DNA from: Bacillota bacterium
Lineage (GTDB): Bacteria; Bacillota; Clostridia; Peptostreptococcales; Anaerovoracaceae
NCBI GenBank assembly: GCA_023415235.1
Contig: JAEZLP010000025.1
Coordinates: 1 to 56,233, forward strand
Length of the DNA: 56,233 nt
Direction: 5' to 3'
This document shows, one piece after another, positions 7,859-16,979 of this stretch (positions are counted from its first letter, which is position 1; each line of letters opens with the position of its first letter). The notes beneath the pieces are model-generated. The model searched no databases, was not told the DNA's origin, and worked only from the letters and a program-made list of their open reading frames with translations. Both the position numbers and the translations under genes were made by a program.

Positions 7859-8491
7859 TCATTCCTCATGCGTCATTTTTCTGTGGTTCTCGATCTGGGT
7901 TCTAAAAACAAATTCACACAGAACTCTTTCTTCTTCCCCGCTGATATTCAGAAAACGGCAGCCATATTTGAACCGAAATCCGCCCCGGAACGGCCCGCGT
8001 TCCCTTCTGAGGACTTCCGCCACCGCAATAAAGCCCGGTTTTAATTTATTGAAATCAAGTTCAACTCTTTGCCTCCTGAAAAATAATCTATTGGAATAGA
8101 ACGCAATTCCTCCAAGACTGATATCCCTGGTCATTACCTGCTCATTGACAAGGTAAGGCTTTTTTCTCTGCCCCAGAGAGAATGCCCTTAAAACCTTTGT
8201 AGACATGTAGACTCTGACTTTGAGGAAATTTCTCCGTTCCTGTTTGTTTTCCGTATTAAGGATATTAAAATTAAGCTGAGAGCCGGTCGAGAGCGTCACC
8301 TTTCCACGCATGAAAACGATACCGTCTTCAAGGTATCCCACCACCTCAACAACGGACTGATGAGGAATCAGTCCGAAATCTTCTCCCAGCAGGATAATTC
8401 TTCCGCCGTTGTCGTTAATATTGCTGGAAACAACTGTGACATCCTCATCTGCGTAATATACATTCATTTTTAGATAAGTGCTGCCGGCCAA
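7859..8491 (-). CDS. PilZ-domain c-di-GMP receptor, YcgR/YpfA-like flagellar brake
   Basis: A 210-residue protein with an N-terminal YcgR-like beta domain (about 1-80) and a C-terminal PilZ domain. Both c-di-GMP signatures are visible: the arginine motif ERRNFLKVR (85-93) and D123-x-S125-x2-G128. YcgR-type proteins slow the motor or alter switching when c-di-GMP rises. It lies between fapA and parA in the operon. Good evidence for nucleotide binding by motif; the motor target is inferred from family and place. Confidence 0.9.
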   Translation of the reverse strand: MAGSTYLKMNVYYADEDVTVVSSNINDNGGRIILLGEDFGLIPHQSVVEVVGYLEDGIVFMRGKVTLSTGSQLNFNILNTENKQERRNFLKVRVYMSTKVLRAFSLGQRKKPYLVNEQVMTRDISLGGIAFYSNRLFFRRQRVELDFNKLKPGFIAVAEVLRRERGPFRGGFRFKYGCRFLNISGEEERVLCEFVFRTQIENHRKMTHEE

Positions 8492-8530
8492 ACTTGTTCA
8501 CCTCATCTCATCCGTCACGGAACCTGCCTC

Positions 8531-9958
8531 TTACAAGGTCCCCTGTATAATCTTTCCGTCTGCCCAGAAAATTCTACAATGCTCTATATTATCCAATTCA
8601 AAGTGGAACTTCTCCTCACCGAAATTGATTCTCACTCCCTGATAAATCTTCCGTTTGCAATGGATGCTTCCCGGGAATTCCATCGACCAGTTCTTTTCCA
8701 GCTGCTGGATCTGCAGGTTCAGCTGATCGATCTTTTCTCTGATTACCATAATCTGTTTCTTGATCATACCGATCTGTTCCAGAACATCGTCTCCGGCGCT
8801 CATCCTTGCCTGGCTCAGCTTCTGGGCGTTTTCTAGCAGCTGTTGAAGTCTTGCGTTTAGTTCATCCCTGTCCTTTGTAAGCTTGTCTATGGTATCGGTA
8901 TCCATAATTTTAATTCCAAGCACTTCGATCTTCGTGGTGCGCTCGCTCTCGGATCCGATATCCTTTGCTCTCAATTCGCCCATCACCTTGACATCTCCGC
9001 CAACCACCAGCTCTCTGGTTCCGGTAAGCTCAATATTGCCCATGCAGGTGACGTTGCTGTCGATGATGTAGTCTGCATTGATATTCCCTTCAACGTGAAT
9101 ATTTGCATGTTCGATATATTTGCACTTCAGGTTTCCTCCTACATAAATGCAGTTGTGTCCTCCTCCGTTGATTCCCTTGGAAATATGCACGTTTCCGGCG
9201 GCTTCAATGGCGGCGTCCTCTACAACGCCTTTCACGATGATGTTTCCGCCTGACTTAACGCTGTATCCGTCGCTTACATCTCCCTCAATATTGATATCGC
9301 CTGTAAAATTCAGATTTCCGGTAAGCTGATCCACGTTCCCGTTAATTTTCAGCATATCGTTGACATCGATGGTATCGCGGAGAAACCGAATTACTCCGTC
9401 GCAATCCGCTACGAGCAAGGTGTCGTCCTGAATCAGATGGGTATTTTTCCCCACTGGAGAATTGGCAGGTCTGCCGTTTCTCGCCGGCATGACCCCACCG
9501 TAAATATTCATTCCTTCGGTTCCATCGGTTTCCTTGGTGATTTCCGCCAATACCTGATCTTTTTTTACGATCTGGAAGTAATCCAGATTCTTGTAGTCAA
9601 CCGAACCCTCCAGGTTGATTTCCGGACGGTATTCTGAGTCACGCTTTACATAAAACGTTACGGTTCCGTCAGTTCCGTTGACTGGAGCAAGCCCTTTCGC
9701 TACTTCTATTTTGATATTGTAAATAGGTCTGGCCGCCAGCTTCTCCAAAGAGGACTCTTTGATCCCGTATACGATCCGGTTTTCCTGCAGCGCGTGCATC
9801 ATCTGCTCCTTCGTGACCGGCGCCGGATTTTCTCCCTGCTTGACCAGTTTGATAAAGCCGGTCATGCCGTCATCGCTTGCTAAAACCTCAATTAAAGTAA
9901 CAGAATTTGCAACTTGATTCACATCAGGTGTTTGGTTCTGATCCATACCCTTCTCCAT
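8531..9958 (-). CDS. fapA: FapA family protein (DUF342)
   Basis: A 475-residue FapA/DUF342 protein. The N-terminal half has the family domain (YGIKESSLEKLA, then EITKETDGTEGMNIYGG and PVGKNTHL). The middle is a run of beta-helix turns with repeated G-N/D-I-x-V/I-x-G units (about 215-335), and the C-terminus is a coiled coil (about 355-425). The family is common in polar or peritrichous Firmicutes and gammaproteobacterial flagellar clusters and is thought to act in the envelope or in polar assembly; its exact job is not known. It begins a new segment after a 216-bp gap with a possible promoter. Two ATGs (9958, 9946) are possible starts. Confidence 0.88.
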   Translation of the reverse strand: MEKGMDQNQTPDVNQVANSVTLIEVLASDDGMTGFIKLVKQGENPAPVTKEQMMHALQENRIVYGIKESSLEKLAARPIYNIKIEVAKGLAPVNGTDGTVTFYVKRDSEYRPEINLEGSVDYKNLDYFQIVKKDQVLAEITKETDGTEGMNIYGGVMPARNGRPANSPVGKNTHLIQDDTLLVADCDGVIRFLRDTIDVNDMLKINGNVDQLTGNLNFTGDINIEGDVSDGYSVKSGGNIIVKGVVEDAAIEAAGNVHISKGINGGGHNCIYVGGNLKCKYIEHANIHVEGNINADYIIDSNVTCMGNIELTGTRELVVGGDVKVMGELRAKDIGSESERTTKIEVLGIKIMDTDTIDKLTKDRDELNARLQQLLENAQKLSQARMSAGDDVLEQIGMIKKQIMVIREKIDQLNLQIQQLEKNWSMEFPGSIHCKRKIYQGVRINFGEEKFHFELDNIEHCRIFWADGKIIQGTL

Positions 9959-10020
9959 TCCAACATTCGCTCTTGTCAGATTATCATCCGAAATGCAGCT
10001 TAGATGAATAATTTTATTGT

Positions 10021-10050
10021 ATTATATCGTAAGCTGCTATAAATTGTAAG
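10021..10050 (-). promoter_or_regulatory. Possible SigA-type promoter before fapA
   Basis: Minus strand: CTTACA (10050-10045), 18 bases, TATAAT (10026-10021). The -10 is perfect and the -35 matches 4 of 6. It lies in the AT-rich 216-bp gap 9959-10174. A lone TTGACA also occurs at 10094-10089 without a good -10. It would give the fapA-pilZ-parA-comFB-che segment its own transcription. Confidence 0.5.
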
Positions 10051-10174
10051 ACTGTTTCGGTTTTTTATATTTTGATAATAGCATAACTTGTCAATACATG
10101 AAACTACAAGTTTTTAAAATTTATACAATATTCGTACAAATCCAGCAAGTCATGCAGCGAGTGTTTTTTCAGGC

Positions 10175-10927
10175 TTATCTGAGCTGATTGATCACCTTCT
10201 CCATCTCATCTGCTGTCTGGACCACTTTGGAGCCGAAAGAAAATCCTTTCGAAGCCTCGATCATCTTCACCATCTCCTGCGCGATCTGCACCCTTGAATT
10301 TTCCAGAAAACCTGTTTTTATCGTTGGATTTTCCACAACCTCGGCTTCTCCTGACAATTCAGTCGCCTTATATTGATTGCCGCCGGCCAGCTCCAGTCCA
10401 TATTGGTTCGGGAACCGGTAAACGCCGACCTTTGAAGCATCAAAACCTCCGGTGGTCGTTTCATTTCCGTTGGCGTCCTTCGTGGTTATCGTGGCCGGGA
10501 TCTCGATTCTTTCCCCGTCCGCATCCAGAATGTAATTGCCTGCGCTGTTAACCAGGTAGGTGTTGGAACCGTCAACGCTGAACTGGAATGCTCCGTCGCG
10601 GGAGTAGGTAATGGTACCGTCTTCCCGGTTTTCAACGGCGAAGAAGCCCTCGCCTAAAATAGCGCAGTCCGTAGGTACATTCGTGCTCTTCAGATCTCCC
10701 TGGGTAAAGTCCACTCCGGTCTTCTGAATTCTAGTACCATGTCCGGTGGAAATCTCATTTCCCTCCCCGGCTCCCCCGTTAAGGCTTTGATACATCAAGG
10801 ATGAAAAAGCAGCCTGCTGAGGCTTGAAGGCGGTAGTGCTCACATTGGCAATATTGTTTGCTATGGTATTGAGATTGGTCTGCTGGCTGACCATGCAGGA
10901 TGCGCCTGCGTAAAATCCTCTTATCAT
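10175..10927 (-). CDS. flgG: Flagellar basal-body rod protein FlgG (distal rod)
   Basis: A 250-residue axial rod protein. It has the N-terminal rod signature NLNTIANNIANVSTTAFK (about 19-36), a central domain with GEGFFAV, and the C-terminal helix ending in EMVKMIEASKGF...VVQTADEMEKVINQLR. Pairs of such genes in Firmicutes encode FlgF/FlgG (FlhO/FlhP) rod proteins. Being the second gene, with the more FlgG-like C-terminus, it is called FlgG; the split between the two is not certain. A strong GAGGAG site precedes the ATG. Confidence 0.85.
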   Translation of the reverse strand: MIRGFYAGASCMVSQQTNLNTIANNIANVSTTAFKPQQAAFSSLMYQSLNGGAGEGNEISTGHGTRIQKTGVDFTQGDLKSTNVPTDCAILGEGFFAVENREDGTITYSRDGAFQFSVDGSNTYLVNSAGNYILDADGERIEIPATITTKDANGNETTTGGFDASKVGVYRFPNQYGLELAGGNQYKATELSGEAEVVENPTIKTGFLENSRVQIAQEMVKMIEASKGFSFGSKVVQTADEMEKVINQLR

Positions 10928-11040
10928 TTTTTACTCCTCTCAAAATCGCCTGTCCCGGCATTCTCTGTGGAATCCGCGACACACGCTCTATTACGTTATA
11001 TTACTATACGACCGCGGTTCATGAGGAAACGTATAAAACT

Positions 11041-11808
11041 TTATCCAATACGGCCGATCTGGTTCACTGTGATTTCATTGATCTTGTCGTACATTTTAAC
11101 GATCTGGGTGCAGGAATTGTAATGGTTCTGGCCTGCGATAATCTTGCTCATCTCCTGAGCCATATTAATATTGCTTTTTTCCAAAGTTCCCTGCAGGATA
11201 TTGTAGGTTCCGGTTTCAGCCTGATCGTATCCGCCCTCCTCATCAGCTTGAAATACGCCGTTTCCAACGCTTTTCAGCACTGTATCCTCACTGGGGACGG
11301 CGATATAGAGGGTATCCACTTCCTCTCCATCCACACTGATCATGCCTGTGGGACTCACCGTAAAATTGCTGTTTTCCAGACTGATGACGTCTTCGCCGTC
11401 GTTCAGAACCTTGCCGACGCCGGGGAGATACAGCTCGCCGTCCGAATCGATTTCAAACTGACCGTTTCTTGTAAGCACGATTCCATGGGTTTCGCTCTCC
11501 ACCAGAAAAAAGCCCTTGCCGTTAATGGCCATATCCACAGATCTTCCGGTGCTTTCCAGGCTGCCCTGGGTAAAATCCGTATACTCCGTACTGTTTACTG
11601 TCATGTAAGCGCCGGGGCCGATATTGTTCTGAGCAACGCTGTCAAGGGCGCTGATCCGGTTGACCAGATGCTCCCCAAAGCTTGACTCAATGGTGCCCTG
11701 TCCCTTAAAGCCCGCTGTCGTGGCGTTTGATATATTGTTTGATATTACATTTATCGCTTTCTGTTGTGTTAAAACACCGGCTGCCGCCGAATAAAATCCT
11801 CTTACCAT
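11041..11808 (-). CDS. flgF: Flagellar basal-body rod protein FlgF/FlgG family
   Basis: A 255-residue rod protein with the signature AINVISNNISNATTAGFKGQ near the N-terminus, DMAINGKGFFLVE in the middle and the C-terminal NMAQEMSKIIAGQNHYNSCTQIVKMYD helix. It follows sigD by 20 bp and precedes flgG by 113 bp. A GGGAGGTAT ribosome site precedes the ATG. The gap to flgG shows no clear promoter or terminator. Called FlgF (proximal rod, FlhO-like) by order. Confidence 0.83.
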   Translation of the reverse strand: MVRGFYSAAAGVLTQQKAINVISNNISNATTAGFKGQGTIESSFGEHLVNRISALDSVAQNNIGPGAYMTVNSTEYTDFTQGSLESTGRSVDMAINGKGFFLVESETHGIVLTRNGQFEIDSDGELYLPGVGKVLNDGEDVISLENSNFTVSPTGMISVDGEEVDTLYIAVPSEDTVLKSVGNGVFQADEEGGYDQAETGTYNILQGTLEKSNINMAQEMSKIIAGQNHYNSCTQIVKMYDKINEITVNQIGRIG

Positions 11809-11828
11809 TCCGATACCTCCCGGATTTA

Positions 11829-12596
11829 TTAATAATTGCTCAATCTGTTCTTCATTTTTATAATCGCAGCCGAATGGATCTGGGAAACCCTGGATTCAGT
11901 AATGCTCAGGACTTCTGCGATTTCCTTCAGCTTGAGATTTTCATAGTAGTAAAGTGATACGACAAGCCTCTCTTTTTCGTTCAGCTGATCGATCGCCTCC
12001 ATCAATTTACCCTTCAGTTCTTCATACAGAAGGCCCGTTTCGGGAGACTCCTTATCAGTCTCGTTGACGATCAGAGGGGATGCGGTCATCATCTTTTCAT
12101 TGATTGCCTCTTCATAGGAAAGAATGATGGAATTGTGCCGCTGTTGCAGAATTTTGTCCAGGTGCGCTACCGAGACGCCCATCCTGTCGGCCATTTCCTG
12201 CTTGGACGGTTCATAACCCTTTTCGGAATAAAGCTCGTTATAGACCTCGTCCAGTTCCTTTGAGAGATTTCGCTGGTTGCGGGGAACCCAATCCTGCTTT
12301 CTCATGAAGTCAATGATTGCGCCCTTTATTTTTAACGAGGCAAAGGTCTCGAATTTGTTGCCAAGGTCAGGATCAAACTTTTCCACTGCATCGATCAAGG
12401 CGATGATCCCCTGATTGACCATATCGTCAAGCTGGCCAAAATTGCTGTAGCTTCCCTTGAAACGCAGCACGATCTTTCGGACCAATCCTGTATATTGAAG
12501 CACGAGCTCGTTGCGTGCCTCAATAGTTTTATTCGCTTTATAGTGCCGCCATTGCTGCAAGGCTTTGTCTTCATCGATTAATTCGGCGGAATTCAT
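11829..12596 (-). CDS. sigD: RNA polymerase sigma factor SigD (FliA/WhiG family, sigma-28)
   Basis: Directs polymerase to late flagellar, chemotaxis and chemoreceptor genes. The 255 residues show region 2 (QLDDMVNQGIIALIDAVEKFDP and FETFASLKIKGAIIDFMRKQDW), region 3, and region 4 with the helix-turn-helix near the end (ENLKLKEIAEVLSITESRVSQIHSAAI). It lies directly after flhA, so sigma factor and export gate are made together. Six matching promoters in this window are its likely targets, and FlgM (33837) its inhibitor. GAGGTGAGG precedes the ATG. Confidence 0.97.
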   Translation of the reverse strand: MNSAELIDEDKALQQWRHYKANKTIEARNELVLQYTGLVRKIVLRFKGSYSNFGQLDDMVNQGIIALIDAVEKFDPDLGNKFETFASLKIKGAIIDFMRKQDWVPRNQRNLSKELDEVYNELYSEKGYEPSKQEMADRMGVSVAHLDKILQQRHNSIILSYEEAINEKMMTASPLIVNETDKESPETGLLYEELKGKLMEAIDQLNEKERLVVSLYYYENLKLKEIAEVLSITESRVSQIHSAAIIKMKNRLSNY

Positions 12597-12640
12597 TTAA
12601 CCTCACCTCTTTTCAAAGGAATGCCTCGTTGGTTCCTGTG

Positions 12641-14701
12641 TTAATCCTTGATCTGAATGATTCCGATCGCCTGTATCTGGATATTGGTATCGATCTCATT
12701 GAAGGACAGCACCGTCAGGTTTGGGAGAAACTGATCGATGAGCCTCTTGAAGTAGATCCGTACGATTGGGGATGTCAGAATAATTGGCTGATGAATCAGC
12801 TCCTTCACCTTTTCGATCTGCTCCGATACACCTTCCACGATCTTCTGCACCACCTGGGGCTCAATTGCCAGGTAGGTTCCGTGTTCGCTCTTCTTTGCCG
12901 AACTGAGAATGGTGTTTTCAATGCCTTGATCAAGGGAAATGACCTTGATGCTGTTTCCGTCGGTGTATTTTCTGGTAATGGTCCTTTTCAGCTTCTGCCG
13001 TACATACTCAGTCAGCATATCCGTGTCCTTGATCACCACGCCCTGGTCGCCGATGGTTTCCAGAATACTCTCCATATCGCGGATGGGCACGCCCTCCTTC
13101 AGAAGGTTCATCAGGATCTTCTGAAGATCTGAGACGCTGATCACGTTGGGGATTACGTCGTCCACGATGGCCTGGTTGGCCTTGGCTACATTCTGAAGCA
13201 GAATGTTGATGTCCTGCCTGCTGACCAGCTCGTGGATATGCCGCTTGATCACCTCGGACATGTGGGTCACGATTACCGACAACGCGTCGATCACCGTATA
13301 TCCGTAAACCTCCGCCATCTCCCTTTCATTCTCCGTAATCCATTTCCCGGGAATCTCATAGGCCGGCTCGATGGTGTCGATACCCTCGATGGGTCCCGTG
13401 CTGTTGCCCGGGTCCAGCGCCAGATAATAATCGACAAGCACTTCTCCCCTTGCCACCTCTTCTCCCTTGATCTTGATCAGATACTGGTTGGGATTGATGA
13501 GGCCGTTGTCTCTCAGTCTTACGGTGGGAACGACGACTCCCATTTCCAGGGCAAATTGCTTTCGGAATATTACGATTCTGTCGATAAAGCTTCCTCCGCT
13601 TGCTTCATCCACAAGAGGCAGGAGCGAGTACCCGAATTCCATTTCTATGGGCTCCACGCCCAAAAGATTATATACATTATCTATATTTCTGTAATAGTTG
13701 GCTTCGCTGGACTCCTCGCCGAGGATTTCTTGCATCTCCGCAATTTCGTCCTTCTGTACCTTCACCGCGGAGGATCGTATGAGAGTGATGCCAAGCAGGA
13801 GCAGAATGATGGCCAAAACTGCGATCTGCAGCTTCGGAGCTCCGGGAATGAAGCACATGCACAGAACGACGATCCCTGAAATGACCAGAACCCTCGGCTG
13901 GGACAGGAACTGGTTCCTCACATCCTCGTTGAGGTTTCCTTCGGAAGCGGCTCTGGTCACGATCATGCCTGTCGCTGTGGAAATCATCAGCGCCGGGACC
14001 TGGCTGACAAGGCCATCGCCTACGGTAGCGATGGAATATACGGTCAGTACCTGCGAGAAGCTCATGCCGCCCTGGATCATTCCGATGATCGTACCGGCAA
14101 TCAGGTTGACCATCGCGATAATAATAGAAGCGATGGCGTCTCCCTTGACCAGCTTGGTTGCTCCGTCCATGGCACCGAAGAATTCAGCTTCCCTCTGGAT
14201 ATTCTTTCTTCTCTCCTTGGCTTCCTGCTCATTGATGATCCCTGAACTCAGATCGGCGTCGATGGCCATCTGTTTTCCGGGCATTGCGTCTAAAGTGAAT
14301 CGAGCGGAGACTTCTGCGATTCTTTCCGCTCCCTTTGTGATTACAATAAACTGTACGATTACGATGATGATAAATACAATAAAGCCAACAATAGCGTTTC
14401 CGCCCAGTACAAAGCTTCCGAATGTTGCGATAACCTGGCCCGCCTCACCGCCGTTTGAAAGGATCAGACGGGTGGAGGATATATTGAGTGCCAGCCGCAG
14501 CAGTGTGGTAATCAGCAGCAATGACGGGAAAATGGAAAACTCCAAAGGCCCTTTTATAAACATCGTTGTGAGCAGAATCATCAACGAAATGGATATACTC
14601 ATGATAAACATGAAATCCAGGAAAAATGGCGGCAATGGTATAATGATCAAGGCAACGATCATGATAACAAAAACAACCACTAAATTCTTAAGTACTTTCA
14701 T
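12641..14701 (-). CDS. flhA: Flagellar type III export gate protein FlhA
   Basis: Ring-forming export component: 686 residues with about eight transmembrane helices in the first 300 residues and a large cytoplasmic domain that docks chaperone-substrate complexes. Family motifs include TTLLRLALNISSTRLIL, the FHIPEP-type loop with ARFTLDAMPGKQMAIDADL, and the soluble domain starting near 340. Between flhB and sigD. There is no flhF or flhG after it, unlike in Bacillus. GAGGAA lies about 12 bases before the ATG. Confidence 0.97.
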   Translation of the reverse strand: MKVLKNLVVVFVIMIVALIIIPLPPFFLDFMFIMSISISLMILLTTMFIKGPLEFSIFPSLLLITTLLRLALNISSTRLILSNGGEAGQVIATFGSFVLGGNAIVGFIVFIIIVIVQFIVITKGAERIAEVSARFTLDAMPGKQMAIDADLSSGIINEQEAKERRKNIQREAEFFGAMDGATKLVKGDAIASIIIAMVNLIAGTIIGMIQGGMSFSQVLTVYSIATVGDGLVSQVPALMISTATGMIVTRAASEGNLNEDVRNQFLSQPRVLVISGIVVLCMCFIPGAPKLQIAVLAIILLLLGITLIRSSAVKVQKDEIAEMQEILGEESSEANYYRNIDNVYNLLGVEPIEMEFGYSLLPLVDEASGGSFIDRIVIFRKQFALEMGVVVPTVRLRDNGLINPNQYLIKIKGEEVARGEVLVDYYLALDPGNSTGPIEGIDTIEPAYEIPGKWITENEREMAEVYGYTVIDALSVIVTHMSEVIKRHIHELVSRQDINILLQNVAKANQAIVDDVIPNVISVSDLQKILMNLLKEGVPIRDMESILETIGDQGVVIKDTDMLTEYVRQKLKRTITRKYTDGNSIKVISLDQGIENTILSSAKKSEHGTYLAIEPQVVQKIVEGVSEQIEKVKELIHQPIILTSPIVRIYFKRLIDQFLPNLTVLSFNEIDTNIQIQAIGIIQIKD

Positions 14702-14730
14702 ACTACTTTATTTCCTCATTCTGTCCGGCT

Positions 14731-15804
14731 TTATTGAATCGCCTTCTTATCTTGTTTCTTATTGCTGTAAACCCAGGCCATTACTTCCGCAACTGCCTGA
14801 TACAGTTCGGCCGGAATATAGTCGTTTACTTCCGTCGTTTCATACAAGCTTCTGGCCAGAGGCTTGTTTTCCGTAATCAGGATCTTGTGTTTCTCAGCCA
14901 CGCTGATAATCCGTTTGGCCATGAAATCCTGGCCTTTCGCCAGAACGATCGGGGCCTGGTCGTGATCAATGTCATATTTCAATGCCACCGCAAAGTGGGT
15001 GGGGTTTCTGACGACGACATCCGCATTGGGAACCTGCTGGATCATGCGGTTCATGCTCATCTTTCTCTGCTTTTCCCTGATCCTGCCCTTGATCTGCGGA
15101 TCTCCCTCCGTCTGCTTGTATTCGTCCTTGACTTCCTGCTTGGTCATCCTCAGCTTCTTCTCGTAATCATATTTCTGATAAGCGTAATCCAGTATAGCTA
15201 CGGCTACGAAGATGAGGCAAATCTTATATACGATGGACATAATCCTGTCCATCATGAAGGAAAGATTGCTGTCCAGACTGGCGCTCAGCATGTCGGGCGT
15301 AACGACCATCAGATCCCTGACGCTGGTGTAGATGACCCACATGATCACGACCACCTTGATCAGCGATTTCACCAGCTGTACCAGAGAACGGACTGATAAC
15401 ATCCGTTTGAAGCCTTCGATGATGCTGATTCTGCTGTATTTGAATTTCAACAGCTCTCCGGAAACCAGAAAGCCGGTCTGCGCTCCTGTCATGACGATCC
15501 CGGTAATAGCCAGCACGAGGATGATCGGTATGGTGGTAATAAAGAATACCAGCACAGCCTCTTTCATGATCTGCAGGCAGGCGGGAATGGTCAGTTCATA
15601 TAAGCCGCCCATATTAGCCAGTTCTTTCAAATACAGCCCTTTGATCTGAATCATAATGAAGCTGCCCAGCTTGCTGATCAGGACAAATCCGATGATCAGC
15701 ACTACGACGCTGATTACGTCTCTGCTTTGAAAGGCGTTACCTTTCTTTCGCTCGTCCCGCTTTTTTTTTGGGGTCGCTTTTTCAGTTTTATTCGTTTCTG
15801 CCAC
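14731..15804 (-). CDS. flhB: Flagellar export switch protein FlhB
   Basis: Switches export from rod/hook to filament substrates through self-cleavage at N|PTH. The 357 residues include four transmembrane segments between about 25 and 215 and a cytoplasmic domain with the autocleavage site VVRNPTHFAVALKYD at about 265-280. The start codon is GTG at 15804, with GGGGGG seven bases upstream. The window also has a separate FlhB C-terminal-like protein at 42263-42583. Confidence 0.97.
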   Translation of the reverse strand: MAETNKTEKATPKKKRDERKKGNAFQSRDVISVVVLIIGFVLISKLGSFIMIQIKGLYLKELANMGGLYELTIPACLQIMKEAVLVFFITTIPIILVLAITGIVMTGAQTGFLVSGELLKFKYSRISIIEGFKRMLSVRSLVQLVKSLIKVVVIMWVIYTSVRDLMVVTPDMLSASLDSNLSFMMDRIMSIVYKICLIFVAVAILDYAYQKYDYEKKLRMTKQEVKDEYKQTEGDPQIKGRIREKQRKMSMNRMIQQVPNADVVVRNPTHFAVALKYDIDHDQAPIVLAKGQDFMAKRIISVAEKHKILITENKPLARSLYETTEVNDYIPAELYQAVAEVMAWVYSNKKQDKKAIQ

Positions 15805-15856
15805 GCATGATCCCCCCTTTGTGCCTTCGGCGCTCGCTTATAAACTTTGGTGCGAG

Positions 15857-16624
15857 CTAAATGAAGTATGTGAGCACGGTTTCAAGTCTGTCCAGCATAA
15901 TCGAGTTTATCTTTCCGAGAAAGCGTGTCAGCACCGGTATGATCGTCACCAGAACGACCAGCCCTACCAAGACCTTCAGCTGTAAATTGACAACAAACAC
16001 GTTGATGTTTGGAACCACCCTCATGAGAATGCCTACAGCCACCTCCACAAGAATTTCCGTCACGATGATGGGCAGCGCCAGCTGCAGCGCATAAACCAGA
16101 ATATATCCAAACAATTCAATCATATAAACGCCAATCTTGTTGCTTATGCCATTCAGCCCAATTGGCACCACGCTGTAGGATTTTGCCGCAATCGCAAACA
16201 GGTTCATATGACTGTTGGTGATAAAAAACAGCAGCACATACATGATTGTAAGCAGGTTTCCGGTTACTGAGACCTGTGAGTTGGTGGAGGGATCATACAT
16301 CTGCGCCATACTGAAGCCCAGCTGAAGATCCATCAGCTCGCCTCCGATGTGAAATACGGCAAGAAACATCTGCATCACGAAGCCCAAGGCAAATCCGACA
16401 GCAAACTCACGTGTCATGGAAAGCAACAGGTCTATGGTGGTATAATTCGCCACATAAACGTCGGTCAAGCCATAGACTACATTCAATGCGATTCCCAGAG
16501 ACAGCCCTATTTTAACCATGGCGGGAATACTGCCTCTACCGAAAACCGGATTGAAGAATATTACCCCTGCCATTCTGCAGCCTACGAATAAAAAGAGATA
16601 CCATGTGTTTAAATCATTTAACAA
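15857..16624 (-). CDS. fliR: Flagellar export protein FliR
   Basis: Integral membrane subunit of the FliPQR export gate: 255 residues, six or so hydrophobic helices, with the family stretch GRGSIPAMVKIGLSL near residue 30. The start is TTG at 16624, with AGGTG seven bases upstream. Follows fliQ by 65 bp and precedes flhB by 52 bp. Confidence 0.95.
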   Translation of the reverse strand: MLNDLNTWYLFLFVGCRMAGVIFFNPVFGRGSIPAMVKIGLSLGIALNVVYGLTDVYVANYTTIDLLLSMTREFAVGFALGFVMQMFLAVFHIGGELMDLQLGFSMAQMYDPSTNSQVSVTGNLLTIMYVLLFFITNSHMNLFAIAAKSYSVVPIGLNGISNKIGVYMIELFGYILVYALQLALPIIVTEILVEVAVGILMRVVPNINVFVVNLQLKVLVGLVVLVTIIPVLTRFLGKINSIMLDRLETVLTYFI

Positions 16625-16689
16625 ACCTTGTCACCTGTTGTGAAATCTATATCAATCATCTTATTTTCAAAATTGCATTATTAAAATAA

Positions 16690-16956
16690 CTATATCGATG
16701 TTCCGATAAACTCGAAAATCCGATTTACCAAATCTACCATCTGCTGCAGCATCCAGCCTCCGAAGACGATCAGCATCACCGCGATTACGATGAGCTTCGG
16801 TACAAATGTCATGGTCTGCTCATTGATCGATGTTGCAGCCTGAATGATCGAGATAAACAACCCAACCAGGATACTGACCAATAATATGGGAGTTGCGACT
16901 TTAAAGCCTGTCATGATTGCGTCCCGGAAAATCTCTGTCAGTTGTAACGTATCCAT
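16690..16956 (-). CDS. fliQ: Flagellar export protein FliQ
   Basis: Small export-gate subunit with two transmembrane helices (about 15-38 and 52-75) and the conserved loop IQAATSINEQTMTFVPK. The start at 16956 (MDTLQLTE, 88 residues) is chosen because GGAG lies eight bases upstream; a GTG three codons earlier overlaps that site. Confidence 0.95.
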   Translation of the reverse strand: MDTLQLTEIFRDAIMTGFKVATPILLVSILVGLFISIIQAATSINEQTMTFVPKLIVIAVMLIVFGGWMLQQMVDLVNRIFEFIGTSI

Positions 16957-16979
16957 TGAAAGCACTCCTTTCGCTAGTA

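Noticed and set aside
7039..7869. Start of parA at 7869
   Set aside because: The ATG at 7827 has GGAGGG at good spacing and starts right at the conserved ATPase strand; the extra 14 residues are Lys/Arg-rich and lie over the pilZ end.
10081..10094. TTGACA as a -35 before fapA
   Set aside because: No good -10 at 16-18 bases; the CTTACA/TATAAT pair nearby fits better.
13698..14876. 392-codon open frame on the plus strand across flhA
   Set aside because: It lies wholly opposite flhA, has no family match that I recognise, and is Ser/Thr/Ile-rich as expected of an antisense shadow.
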